From an uncultured Ilumatobacter sp. (GTDB lineage: Bacteria; Actinomycetota; Acidimicrobiia; Acidimicrobiales; Ilumatobacteraceae), in assembly GCA_938091165.1 (NCBI GenBank), contig CALKNK010000001.1:1-64000 (forward strand): 64,000 nt of DNA. Reading direction: 5' to 3'. Shown here one piece after another: positions 1-8,530 of this stretch. A program made the translations under genes and the position numbers. Positions within the stretch are counted from its first letter, which is position 1, and every line of letters begins with the position of its first letter. The notes under the pieces were generated by a model, which did not search any database, was not told the DNA's origin, and saw only the letters and a program-made list of their open reading frames with translations.

Positions 1-134
1 CGAAGGGCCCGCAATTTTGGCTGGTTGACAAGGAACTTCACTCGGACACCGTGATTTTCCCCGGCCGGCAACTGGGGAACGGGCCAGACGGCCCTATCCT
101 TGCGCGAAAGCGTGCGAGTTTCCTCGTGCGCCCC

Positions 135-206
135 GCCTCTCTAGCTCAATGGTAGAGCAGTGGACTTTTAATCCATTGGTTCTGGGTTCGAGCCCCAGGG
201 GAGGCA
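135..206 (+). tRNA. tRNA-Lys (anticodon UUU)
   Basis: This is a 72-base cloverleaf. The acceptor stem GCCTCTC pairs with GGGAGGC (199-205), the D stem is GCTC/GAGC, and the anticodon loop CTTTTAA carries TTT at 167-169, which reads lysine codons. The T arm is CTGGG/CCCAG with loop TTCGAGC. The discriminator is A206. The following bases are CTT, so the CCA end is not encoded. Confidence 0.97.
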
Positions 207-325
207 CTTGCGCCACAGGCCCAACACGGATGCAACAGACGGCGGATTCTGTCCGCCCGCACGGGTCAAGAACGTTGAGGCGGCCGCAGGATTCGGCGTT
301 TGACGCGCGCGCAATGCACGCATGT

Positions 326-772
326 TCAGCGGGTGAGCATGCCGTAGGCGTACGTAGGTGTCAGTTTGAGAATCAGGCGTGCATCGTCGACCATCGCCTG
401 TCGATATTTGTCCCAGCTTTCGTGCTCGCCCACAACGGAGCGGTAGTACGCAACGAGCTGATCAACAGTGTCGTCGCCCGGTGTCGTCGCGACCGGCGTC
501 AACTCGATGTCGGCTTGGATCACGACATAGGCCCAGAAGTCGTCGCGATTTACATGCAGGCTGGCACGCGGATCGCAACGCAGATTCTTGGTCTTGGCCC
601 GACCGTCTGTGACGGAAATTAAAATTTTTCAAGCGTCATCGCCAACACCCATCGTGTAAACGATGTTTGACGACTGAGGTCGTCCGCCCGACTTCAGGGC
701 GATGAGCATCCCGTTGCGGTTGGCGCTAACAAAATCGAGGGCGTCCGGGAACCCATGCTGATCGCAAACAAT
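326..772 (-). pseudogene. Broken F420-type flavin/deazaflavin split-barrel protein (PPOX class), in-frame TGA
   Basis: Read on the minus strand this frame gives a recognisable small PPOX-class F420-dependent protein. It has an N-terminal part with LDFVSANRNGMLIALKSGGR, a middle part ISVTDGRAKTKNLRCDPRA and a C-terminal part with the typical QLVAYYRSVVGEHESWDKYR and LTPTYAYGML segments, about 149 codons in all. A TGA at 629-631 interrupts the frame between GVGDDA and KILISV, and both halves stay in the same frame. No good start codon precedes the first half. Selenocysteine is not known in this family, so a nonsense mutation is the simplest reading. The family assignment is from remembered family motifs; a sequencing error remains possible. 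Confidence 0.72.
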
Positions 773-1015
773 ACTCAGTCTGTTTTGTTTCGAGATCAGT
801 CAATGTCTCGACAACCGAGTTATCAGCTATCCGCAGCCAATGTGGGTGCGCTAGCGAGAGGTGAAACGATGATCTCGGTCTTCGAAAAGAAGTCAGCGAG
901 GTCCAAGTCGAACCCTCACGGTCAGCGATGACGACAGCCAAGGGACCCAATGCTCCTGGACAGTTTGTTGGGGCATCACCCCGCAGAACAATTGCCCATT
1001 GTCTGGTCAGCGTTA

Positions 1016-2644
1016 CTAGCTCAAAGCAGCAGAGCCAAGCGCAGCGATCGCGTCCTCGCGCATCTCGACCTTGCGGACCTTGCCCGTCACGGTCATGGGG
1101 AAGTCGTCAACGATGCGAATGTGGGCGGGGACTTTAAAGTGAGCGATCTTTCCAGCGCAGAATTCCTTGACGTCATCAAGCGTTGGAGTTGAACCCTCAA
1201 CAGCAATGATGCATGCCATCACAGCTTCGCCGTACCGTTTGTCAGGAACACCGATGACCTGAATGTCGGCGATATCGGGATGACTCGACAGGAACTCCTC
1301 AACTTCGCGCGGGTAGATGTTCTCGCCGCCGCGAATGATCATGTCTTTGATCCGGCCAACGATGTTGACATAGCCGTCGTCGAACATGATCGCAATGTCG
1401 CCCGTATGCATCCATCCCTCAGCATCAATCGACTCAGCGGTCTTTTCGGGCTCGTTCCAATACCCCTGCATCACCGAGTAGCCACGTGTGCAAAACTCGC
1501 CACGCTCGCCCCGGGGAAGCGTCTCGCCCGTGGCGGGATCGGCAATACGCACCTCGACATGAGGGTGGGCGATACCCACAGTTTGTGTTTGATGAGCGAG
1601 CGTGTCACCAATGAGGGTCTGACATGACACAGGCGACGTCTCGGTCATGCCGTAACAGTTTGTGACATCGACCATGTTCATTTTCTCGACACATGCCACC
1701 ATTGCATCTTCGGGGCACAACGATCCTGCCATTACGCCAGTACGCAGTGAACTGAGATCGAAGTCGGCGAAGTTTGGGAGCGCGAGCTCAGCGATAAACA
1801 TCGTCGGCACGCCGTACAACGCTGTGCACCTTTCCTGCTCGACGGCTGTGAGCACGGCAGCGGGATCGAACGCATCTCCTGGGATCACCATGCACGCGCC
1901 CGTTGATGTGCAACCGAGGTTGCCCATCACCATGCCAAAGCAGTGGTAAAAGGGCACCGGGATGCAGAGTCGATCCTCGTGCGTGATGTTCTGTCCGCGG
2001 GTCACGTTGTGACCGTTGTTCAAGATGTTGTGGTGAGTGAGCGTGGCACCCTTCGGGAACCCAGTGGTACCCGACGTGTACTGAATGTTGATCGGCTCAT
2101 CCGGCTGCAGTGACGCGCTCACATCAGTGAGATGCCGATCACTAATATCGGCTGACCCAGCGCACAGATCGTTCCAGTCGTCGTCCCAGAAGAAGACGGC
2201 GCGCTCCACTGTTGGACATTCAGCACGTACCTCGTCGACCATCAACCGGTAGTCGGACGTCTTGAACATAGGTGAGGCAACGACCCACCGGCAGCCAGAC
2301 TGGTTAACGGCGTACGCCAACTCATGAGTGCGATACGACGGGTTGATGTTGACGAGCACAACACCGATCTCTGCGGTGGCGAACTGAAGGAGCGTCCACT
2401 CGGCATAGTTCGGACTCCACAGGCCGACGCGATCGCCCTTGGTTAAACCGGCGCCGAGCATTCCTTTGGCCAGTGCAGCCACGCGGGCTGCGAACTCGTC
2501 GTAGGTCCACCGAATTCCTTGGTGAACTGAGACGAGTGCGTCACGGCTGCCGTGCACAGCGACGGTGCGCGCAAGGTTTTGCCCGATCGTCTCATCGAGC
2601 AACGGTGTGTCCGTTGGCCCAGCGGCGTATGACAGTTCGGTCAT
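1016..2644 (-). CDS. AMP-binding acyl-CoA synthetase (FadD-like)
   Basis: This 542-residue ligase is expected to activate a fatty or other carboxylic acid to acyl-CoA through an acyl-adenylate, in the cytosol. The ANL-superfamily motifs are all present in order: the P-loop YTSGTTGFPKGATLTH, the YGMTETSP segment, the TGD (WMHTGDIA) motif, the GRIKDMIIRGGENIYPREVE hinge region, and the C-terminal catalytic lysine in TVTGKVRK. The chosen ATG gives the product MTELSYAAG and has GGGAG about ten bases upstream. An earlier ATG at 2704 is in frame but adds residues that do not look like this family. The closest relatives are medium-chain fatty-acyl-CoA ligases (FadD35/AcsA-like), but the substrate cannot be read from sequence. 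It stands alone, with no beta-oxidation genes beside it. Confidence 0.93.
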   Translation of the reverse strand: MTELSYAAGPTDTPLLDETIGQNLARTVAVHGSRDALVSVHQGIRWTYDEFAARVAALAKGMLGAGLTKGDRVGLWSPNYAEWTLLQFATAEIGVVLVNINPSYRTHELAYAVNQSGCRWVVASPMFKTSDYRLMVDEVRAECPTVERAVFFWDDDWNDLCAGSADISDRHLTDVSASLQPDEPINIQYTSGTTGFPKGATLTHHNILNNGHNVTRGQNITHEDRLCIPVPFYHCFGMVMGNLGCTSTGACMVIPGDAFDPAAVLTAVEQERCTALYGVPTMFIAELALPNFADFDLSSLRTGVMAGSLCPEDAMVACVEKMNMVDVTNCYGMTETSPVSCQTLIGDTLAHQTQTVGIAHPHVEVRIADPATGETLPRGERGEFCTRGYSVMQGYWNEPEKTAESIDAEGWMHTGDIAIMFDDGYVNIVGRIKDMIIRGGENIYPREVEEFLSSHPDIADIQVIGVPDKRYGEAVMACIIAVEGSTPTLDDVKEFCAGKIAHFKVPAHIRIVDDFPMTVTGKVRKVEMREDAIAALGSAALS

Positions 2645-2979
2645 GGCTGACAACTCCCAAAGAATGTGTGTACCTATCCGACAGTCTCGCGCGTCGCCGG
2701 CCACTTCGTCTTCATCATCGAAATGGGTTCACGTCCGGCACATCAATCGGCAACAGAAGACTGAGTTGCTGAACTGCTCGGAAAGGTACGGTTGGGTAAC
2801 GCCTAGTTTTTGTGAACACTTGATTGATCGGTGCCACGTTGATCGTGAATCCGAGAAAGCCGACGGCGTCGACAGTGAGTCGGTTGTGGGCTCTCGAATC
2901 CTGGAGCAACACCGAGGCGGCGTTGCAGATCTTGATCTTTCCTGACTCGGCCTGATGTGCAGGGGGTTTCCAATTTGTT
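2645..2979. other. Intergenic stretch without recognisable gene
   Basis: I see no family-like coding sequence here. Short open frames exist on both strands, but they have unlike composition and no ribosome site. The stretch lies upstream of the acyl-CoA synthetase and downstream of the ABC permease, both on the minus strand, so it probably holds the synthetase promoter. Confidence 0.5.
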
Positions 2980-3783
2980 TTAATCCTGAGAGACGCGGCC
3001 TCGCATGGCGGCACTCGCCAGACTGAAACTGACAACCGAGAGCGCAAGCGTTGCCGTCAGCCCCTTTGCCAACACATCCCACTCCCAACCCACAGAGATC
3101 AGGCTACGGAGACCGTCGAGGACATATGTAACCGGGTTGTAGGTCGCAACCGTGGCTAGCCATCCCGTCAGAGCCTCTTTCGGCAAGAACGACGTCGTTA
3201 GGAATGCGAACGGGAAAAAGAGGATGAAGCTGGAGTTCACTGCGGCCGGATTGCCGGTCTTTAGCGCAATGGCGTACGGGAATCCGGCGAACGCCAGGCC
3301 CCACAGTGCGCCGTAAAACAGGAACGCGATCATGCCGAAAATGCCGGTGGTGAAAGTGACCCCGAGCACCAGGCCGAGCAGCAGCACCGGGACGGCAAGC
3401 ATGATCACAGCCATCAAGTCGGCCACCATTAAGCCGAGCAACAACGCTGGCCGTCGGATTGGGGTAAGCAACAAGCGGTCGAAGTAGCCGCTTTGAATGT
3501 CGGTCACTAACGCGCTCGCTCGTGAGATTCCCGTAACAGCAAAGATGATCGAGACCGGCAATTGGAAGGCTTTGAAATCATCGACTGTTCCTGACTGCTC
3601 GGCAAAATCTTGGAGAGCACCGACATTGACCACGTAAAAGAACACCGGCACGAGGAGCGCTGGAATGAAAAATTCAGGTTCGCGGAACACGCCTCGGCAT
3701 GCGCGCTTCGCCACCGTTCGTAGGTCGTGAAAGACCGATGACTTGCGTGCTAGCGGGTGTTGCATTGCTAGTGCGCAAGTCAT
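2980..3783 (-). CDS. ABC-2 type exporter, permease subunit (DrrB-like)
   Basis: This 267-residue membrane protein has about six hydrophobic segments and the ABC-2 family pattern. A cytosolic N-terminus precedes a first membrane span (FFIPALLVPVFFYVVNVGAL). The conserved coupling segment SGYFDRLLLTPIRRPALLLG follows, and later the motif LPKEALTGWLATVATYNPVTY. It should form the membrane channel of a two-gene exporter with the ATPase encoded immediately upstream, whose stop it overlaps by four bases (ATGA at 3780-3783). Members of this family export antibiotics, lipids or other hydrophobic compounds. The substrate here is unknown. Confidence 0.9.
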   Translation of the reverse strand: MTCALAMQHPLARKSSVFHDLRTVAKRACRGVFREPEFFIPALLVPVFFYVVNVGALQDFAEQSGTVDDFKAFQLPVSIIFAVTGISRASALVTDIQSGYFDRLLLTPIRRPALLLGLMVADLMAVIMLAVPVLLLGLVLGVTFTTGIFGMIAFLFYGALWGLAFAGFPYAIALKTGNPAAVNSSFILFFPFAFLTTSFLPKEALTGWLATVATYNPVTYVLDGLRSLISVGWEWDVLAKGLTATLALSVVSFSLASAAMRGRVSQD

Positions 3784-4775
3784 CTCTTTGCTCCTCTCTG
3801 TTCGGGATTGACGGAGTCTTCACCGGCGACGTGATGGCTTTCGGCAAGGTGTGCACCGGTGACCTGAAGAAACACGTCGTCGAGCGTCGGCGTGCGCAGG
3901 GTGAGAGAACGAACCGTGGCCCCACTGCCCTTGAGTGCCACTGCGACGTCGGCGATCACAGCTGCGCCGTTTGCAGTGGAGACGGTCAGTTCGTTGTTGT
4001 GCACGTCGAGATCGGCGACGCCGGTGATGCTGCGAAGTTGATGTGACGCCGCTGCGATGTCACCGTCGACTTCGGCGACAATAAGGTCTTTGCCGATCGC
4101 TTGCTTGAGCGCAACTGGGGTGCCCTCGACTTCGAGTTTGCCGCTGGCAATGATGCCGACACGGTCCGCTAACTCGTCGGCTTCCTCGAGGTATTGAGTG
4201 GTGAGGAAAATCGTCATGCCTTCTTCGCTGTTGAGTTTGCGTACCTCGTTCCACACGGCTGTCCGGCTTGCGGGGTCGAGGCCGGTTGTTGGTTCATCGA
4301 GGAAAAGGATCTGCGGCTTGTGGATCAGTGCCATCGCCAGGTCGAGTCGACGCTTCATGCCGCCCGAGTACGACTCGACGCGGTCGTCGATGGCCGAACC
4401 GATGTCAACCAGGCCGATGACGTCGTTCATGCGTTGAGCGATGTCTGGTTTGCTGAGGCCGTACAGTTCTCCTTGGAGGTGCAACATTTCGCGGCCACTT
4501 TGCTTGCCGTCGATTGAGCTGTCTTGTAGCGCGACTCCAATACGTAACCGGATGTCGCCGGTCTGTGTAGCGATGTCGTAACCGCCGACACTGGCCCGAC
4601 CGGAGGTCGGGCTGAGCAATGTGCACAGCATCTTCACCATGGTCGACTTACCGGCACCGTTCGGGCCGAGAAACCCGTAGATTTCGCCCGACAGGACCGT
4701 CAAGTCGACGCCGGCAACGGCCTCGTTGTTTCCGAAAACTCGACGCAGGTCGTGTGCTTCGATTGCTGCTGTCAT
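3780..4775 (-). CDS. ABC exporter, ATP-binding subunit (DrrA-like)
   Basis: This 331-residue ATPase powers the adjacent ABC-2 permease. It shows Walker A (GPNGAGKST), the Q-loop, the ABC signature YSGGMKRRLDLAMAL, Walker B (ILFLDEPTTGLD) and a switch segment TTQYLEEADELADRV. A DrrA-type C-terminal extension of about 100 residues follows. The start at 4775 gives MTAAIEAHDLRRVFG and has AAAGG seven bases upstream. An in-frame start 24 bases earlier is less well placed. The gene is translationally coupled to the permease by an ATGA overlap. No transcription regulator lies beside the pair. Confidence 0.95.
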   Translation of the reverse strand: MTAAIEAHDLRRVFGNNEAVAGVDLTVLSGEIYGFLGPNGAGKSTMVKMLCTLLSPTSGRASVGGYDIATQTGDIRLRIGVALQDSSIDGKQSGREMLHLQGELYGLSKPDIAQRMNDVIGLVDIGSAIDDRVESYSGGMKRRLDLAMALIHKPQILFLDEPTTGLDPASRTAVWNEVRKLNSEEGMTIFLTTQYLEEADELADRVGIIASGKLEVEGTPVALKQAIGKDLIVAEVDGDIAAASHQLRSITGVADLDVHNNELTVSTANGAAVIADVAVALKGSGATVRSLTLRTPTLDDVFLQVTGAHLAESHHVAGEDSVNPEQRGAKR

Positions 4776-4896
4776 GTATCGCCTTTCGTTTTTGTGCACT
4801 CAGCCGTCGTCAAATGCAAGCGACATCCTACGAACACGACTGATACAGCGGACCGAAGGATGTTTCCTTGTTGACGTGGACCCGATGTGCGGGGCG

Positions 4897-7164
4897 TTAC
4901 TCGCGGCCCAGTTCGGTGGCCCCGGCAGCGTTATGGTCAACGTCCTGATCGGGCTCTAGGTCAACGCTTACCCGAACGAGGTCGCCTTGGTAGGTATTTG
5001 GGCCTAGATGTCGACCACTGCCGTCATAGTCAGCAACGGTTGTACCACGGTCAAGTCCGATGTCGAGACCGGACCACGAAATCATGAGCCAGAAGACCTG
5101 ATCGGTTTCCATTTGGCCCGCCGGTTCGCCGTCGATGAGCAGCGTGCCAACGCCGTGAGGGAACGGCCCATCGCCTGAGCGTCGCATACGGAAGCCAAGT
5201 GTGGCTGTCGCCGCTGGAATCGTTACATCAGAGCTAACCGTCTGGTGGGTGCCGCCGATATTGAGGTCGTGAACGAGGTAACCGTCACGGACGAAGAGCG
5301 AGTAGCCGCACGTCGCGTCACCGTGCGCTATTAACACTCCGTCGCAAGCGCCGGTTGAGCCGCTGGGATTGATGTGCGCAGTGATCTCGTAGCTTCGGCT
5401 GCGGAGGTCGGGTGCCACCTCTGATGGCACGTGCCCCATGCCGGACCAGAACGTGAAGTTGGTTCGCGCGCCGCTGTGGCGCGCTGCGTTCTCGGCGAAG
5501 CGTTCGCCAAATCGATCGTCAAGGGGTAGCACTTGATTGTTGCGGGCCTCGTTCCACCAGCGCCTCTGCAGGTCTGCAAGTCGCTCGGGCTGTTTGGAAG
5601 CGAGATCGTGGATCTCGTTGAAATCGTTTGCGAGGTCGAACAACTCCCAGATGTCGTCGTCGAATGGTGTACCGGGCGCGTGGTAAGCGACCGCCTTCCA
5701 CCCGTCGTGCCAAATACCGCGATGACCGAACATCTCGAAGTACTGCGTGGCCTTACCAATCGTGACGTCCGCTTCTTTGAGCGTTGCAGCGAGGCTCACA
5801 CCATCAAAGAGCGTCGATTCGTTGGATAGGAGTCCGAGCAACTCGAGCACAGTGGGGGCGATGTCATTGACGTGGCAGAACTGATGACGTAACGAGCCCG
5901 CCTGAGACTGGTGGAGAAGACGTTCAGGAGCGGCGATGACGAGCGGGTCGCGGACCCCGCCACTGTGCGTGTTCTGCTTGTACCGCTTCAATGGAGTGTT
6001 GGCTGCCATCGCCCAGCCGTGGGGAAAGTTTGAATGTGTGTCGGGCCCACCGATGTCGTCGATTCGCCCGATCTTGTCGTCGATCGATTCGCGTACCCTG
6101 TTGAAAGGACCCATCGCATTGACGAAGCCAAGTGGGCCGCCTTCTTGACTGGCGCCGTTGTCGGACATCACCATGACAACGGTGTCATCGAGCATGCCGG
6201 TTCGCTCGAGCGTGTCGAGCAATCGTCCAAGGTGCTGGTCGAAGTGATGGAGCATCGCAGCGTATGCGCCAGCGAGTCGGGCAAACAGACGGCGCTCGTC
6301 GGTGGAGTGGGATTCCCATGACTGCACGCCGAGGTTGCGATCCGGAAGAACAGTGTCGCCGGGAACGATACCGAGGTCGATTTGAGCGGCGAGTCGATCA
6401 GCGCGTGCCTGGTCCCAGCCCTTAGCAAAGATGTCGGCATAGTGGTCGATCAACTCGACAGGTGCTTGGTGTGGTGCGTGGCAGGCACCCGGCGCCAAGA
6501 GCAGGTACCACGGATCGTCCGGGGTGGCAGCAAGGTGACTGGTGACGTAGCCGATGGCGTTGTCGACGAGGTCTTCGGTTAGATGGTATCCCGAAGCATG
6601 GTCGCCAGGTGCGGTGATGTGAGAGTTGTCGCGGACTAGTTCAGGCGAGTACTGGTCGGTTTCAGCGTCGAGAAATCCGTAAAAGCGGTCGAAACCGCGC
6701 CCGAGCGGCCAGCCATCGAACGGGCCGGTCGGTCCAGTTTGGGTCAGTGGCGTGCAGTGCCACTTGCCAACCATGTAGTTGCGGTAGCCGTGAGGCCGGA
6801 GGAGTTCTGAGAGAAGAGGCGCATCGTGCGCAATTTTCCCGCGGTACCCCGGAAATCCGCTGTCAAAGTTGGAGAGACAACCCATTCCGACGGCGTGATG
6901 GTTACGTCCCGTATGCATTGAGGCTCGCGTGGTCGAACACATCGCCGTTGTATGGAAGCCCGTGTAACGCAACCCGGTCTCGGCAAGACGATCGATATTG
7001 GGGGTCGCGATCTCAGAGCCGTAGCAACCGAAGTCAGCGAATCCGACGTCATCAAGCAAAACGAGCAGCACGTGGGTGCGGCCAGCTGGCGGCGTTGGTG
7101 AACTCGGCCAGTGCGGTGTCGACTCGACCACCGTGTTGCCAATGATGCCCTCAAACTCGCGCAT
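4897..7164 (-). CDS. Arylsulfatase-type sulfatase
   Basis: This is a 755-residue alkaline-phosphatase-fold sulfatase that should hydrolyse sulfate esters. The metal-binding start LLVLLDDVGFADFGCYG (Asp38, Asp39) precedes the modification motif at Cys76-Ser-Thr-Thr-Arg80, followed by TGRNHH. The cysteine would be converted to formylglycine. The usual proline of C-x-P-x-R is threonine (Thr78), a variant I recall from actinobacterial members but have not checked. The lower domain includes GKWH, SDNGAS and a metal-site segment near PLKRYKQNTHSGG. I see no signal peptide, so it may act in the cytosol or use another route. AGGAG touches the ATG directly, an unusually short spacing, so translation might start elsewhere. 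It shares direction and a 34-base gap with the upstream flavin protein. Confidence 0.93.
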   Translation of the reverse strand: MREFEGIIGNTVVESTPHWPSSPTPPAGRTHVLLVLLDDVGFADFGCYGSEIATPNIDRLAETGLRYTGFHTTAMCSTTRASMHTGRNHHAVGMGCLSNFDSGFPGYRGKIAHDAPLLSELLRPHGYRNYMVGKWHCTPLTQTGPTGPFDGWPLGRGFDRFYGFLDAETDQYSPELVRDNSHITAPGDHASGYHLTEDLVDNAIGYVTSHLAATPDDPWYLLLAPGACHAPHQAPVELIDHYADIFAKGWDQARADRLAAQIDLGIVPGDTVLPDRNLGVQSWESHSTDERRLFARLAGAYAAMLHHFDQHLGRLLDTLERTGMLDDTVVMVMSDNGASQEGGPLGFVNAMGPFNRVRESIDDKIGRIDDIGGPDTHSNFPHGWAMAANTPLKRYKQNTHSGGVRDPLVIAAPERLLHQSQAGSLRHQFCHVNDIAPTVLELLGLLSNESTLFDGVSLAATLKEADVTIGKATQYFEMFGHRGIWHDGWKAVAYHAPGTPFDDDIWELFDLANDFNEIHDLASKQPERLADLQRRWWNEARNNQVLPLDDRFGERFAENAARHSGARTNFTFWSGMGHVPSEVAPDLRSRSYEITAHINPSGSTGACDGVLIAHGDATCGYSLFVRDGYLVHDLNIGGTHQTVSSDVTIPAATATLGFRMRRSGDGPFPHGVGTLLIDGEPAGQMETDQVFWLMISWSGLDIGLDRGTTVADYDGSGRHLGPNTYQGDLVRVSVDLEPDQDVDHNAAGATELGRE

Positions 7165-7198
7165 CTCCTGACCGTAGTCAGCGGCGTGGACGTGAGGT

Positions 7199-7852
7199 TC
7201 AGCTGGTGCCGTTTGCGAGCCGCTCGGTGTACTCGGCGCCAGTGATCGTGCCTCCGGCTTGTTCAGCGAGATCCTGTTGTGCGGCGGGGAGAAACGGCTG
7301 GATCATGTCGATGCGCTTCCATGCTGGAGTTGGCTGAGCGCCGTCGTCATCGGGCACGTACTGCGAACTGTTTAGGCGTTCATGCCGATGGATGTAACGG
7401 GCGCAGTTGGGGAAAGTCTGTGCCACGGTTGCACGCACCACAAGCTGTGCGCCTGGCCAGTGCGCCAGCGTGGTCTCGTCATCAATGATGGACGCAGTGG
7501 CTTGTAAGCGGAGCCGACGCGGAGTCTCCATGTCGATGAACAGCACCCCAATCTTCGCGTTGGCATCGATGTTGCCCATCGAGAGGTACATGCCGTTGCC
7601 GTCGTAGCTCGGAAACTCAATGGTTTGCTCGTCGACTACCCGGACCAGGCCTATTGGCCCGCCTTTATATGAGACGGTTGGCCAGCCGTCGGCGTCGACA
7701 GTCGAGAGAAAGAAAAAGTCGCGTGACTCGATGAACGTGCGGTCATTGTCACCGATCGTCTCGCTGAAAATCGTAGCTGTGAACGCCGCCGCCAAGTTGC
7801 TGGTGTCGAATCGTTCCTGCATCGCGCGGTGTGCGTCTCCGTAGATGGCCAT
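7199..7852 (-). CDS. Pyridoxamine 5'-phosphate oxidase-family flavin-binding protein
   Basis: This 217-residue protein belongs to the FMN-binding split-barrel superfamily. The segment RDFFFLSTVDADGWPTVSYKGG is the typical first barrel strand pair. Further on come FPSYDGNGMYLSMGNI and the GVLFIDMETPRRLRLQATAS core, which are characteristic of pyridoxamine-phosphate-oxidase-like proteins annotated as general oxidoreductases. The start at 7852 (MAIYGDAHRAM) fits the family and has AAGG upstream. The open frame continues to 8161, but that part runs in another frame of the next gene and is not family-like. The substrate is unknown. Confidence 0.85.
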   Translation of the reverse strand: MAIYGDAHRAMQERFDTSNLAAAFTATIFSETIGDNDRTFIESRDFFFLSTVDADGWPTVSYKGGPIGLVRVVDEQTIEFPSYDGNGMYLSMGNIDANAKIGVLFIDMETPRRLRLQATASIIDDETTLAHWPGAQLVVRATVAQTFPNCARYIHRHERLNSSQYVPDDDGAQPTPAWKRIDMIQPFLPAAQQDLAEQAGGTITGAEYTERLANGTS

Positions 7853-7946
7853 CCCATCACCCTTGCACAGCCCTCGCGCTCCACGGGCCTGTGAAGTCAG
7901 AAACAGCAGGTTCAGAGGGTCGGAAAGTGCGGTGCCTGGAGTCAGG

Positions 7947-8348
7947 TCAGCCGGAGCAGACACCGGCAGTATTGACCGCGATGTGTTCCATTTGCCCGGT
8001 GTCACCGGTCTTGACGTACCACTCCCAGCGAACATTGTCGGGCGAAGCCACCCACGTCTCGGTCTTTTCGGCAAAGCAGCACGCTGCGGTGTCGACGCCA
8101 GTCGTTTCAATGCCGCTCGCTGCGCTGCGGACCTCTGCGGCTGATTGGACCTCAATACCAAGGTGGTTGAGATGCTCGAAATTTACGCCGCTAGCAGCTT
8201 CGAACAGGACCAACTTCAGCGGTGGATTCTCGATGGCGAAGTTGGCGTAGTCGGGTTTGGTCTTGGCCGGGCCGGTGCCGAACATCTCTGTGTAGAAGCA
8301 GATTGCCTCGTCAATGTTCCTGACGTTGAGAGCAAGTTGCAGACGCAT
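7947..8348 (-). CDS. ArsI/CadI-like VOC family protein
   Basis: This 133-residue vicinal-oxygen-chelate protein resembles the ArsI/CadI group, where characterised ArsI cleaves the C-As bond of trivalent organoarsenicals. The start MRLQLALNVRNIDEAICFYTE is family-typical, His62 sits in LNHLGIEV, the neighbouring cysteines Cys90-Cys91 match the arsenic-binding pair, and the C-terminal WEWY holds the metal glutamate. Position 4 is Gln where ArsI enzymes have a metal-binding His; this fits the actinobacterial CadI-like subgroup. GAAGG precedes the ATG. No arsR or arsenite pump is adjacent, but a 16-base palindrome lies just upstream (8359-8374). Confidence 0.85.
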   Translation of the reverse strand: MRLQLALNVRNIDEAICFYTEMFGTGPAKTKPDYANFAIENPPLKLVLFEAASGVNFEHLNHLGIEVQSAAEVRSAASGIETTGVDTAACCFAEKTETWVASPDNVRWEWYVKTGDTGQMEHIAVNTAGVCSG

Positions 8349-8358
8349 GATACCTTCA

Positions 8359-8374
8359 ATATCGATATCGATAT
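8359..8374. promoter_or_regulatory. Perfect 16-bp palindrome, candidate ArsR/SmtB-type operator
   Basis: The sequence ATATCGATATCGATAT is a perfect palindrome built of three overlapping ATCGAT/GATATC units. It ends ten bases upstream of the ATG of the ArsI/CadI-like gene, beside its ribosome site. A bound repressor would block transcription or initiation. ArsR/SmtB-family operators are A+T-rich inverted repeats of this general kind. The assignment is inference from position and symmetry, since no regulator gene is adjacent. Confidence 0.5.
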
Positions 8375-8530
8375 CAGAACATGGACAGATGTCAGAGTCA
8401 ATCGAAATGGACTGCGTCGGGTACCTAGGAAACCCTCTCTGCGCGATGTCTAGAACCCAGTTCTTGGAACAGGCGGCACGGTGGGCCGCAGGTCAAAAGA
8501 GTTCATGTGTGGCGAGAAGAGTCGGAACAG

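Noticed and set aside
629..631. Possible selenocysteine at the in-frame TGA of the F420-type gene
   Set aside because: The family is not known to contain selenocysteine at this place, the start codon is also missing, and I see no convincing stem-loop after the TGA. A nonsense mutation is simpler.
726..950. Open frame of 74 codons on the minus strand
   Set aside because: It overlaps the broken F420-type gene in another frame, has no ribosome site and no family-like sequence.
2715..3047. Open frames on both strands between the acyl-CoA synthetase and the ABC permease
   Set aside because: They overlap the permease end, lack ribosome sites and resemble no family; treated as chance.
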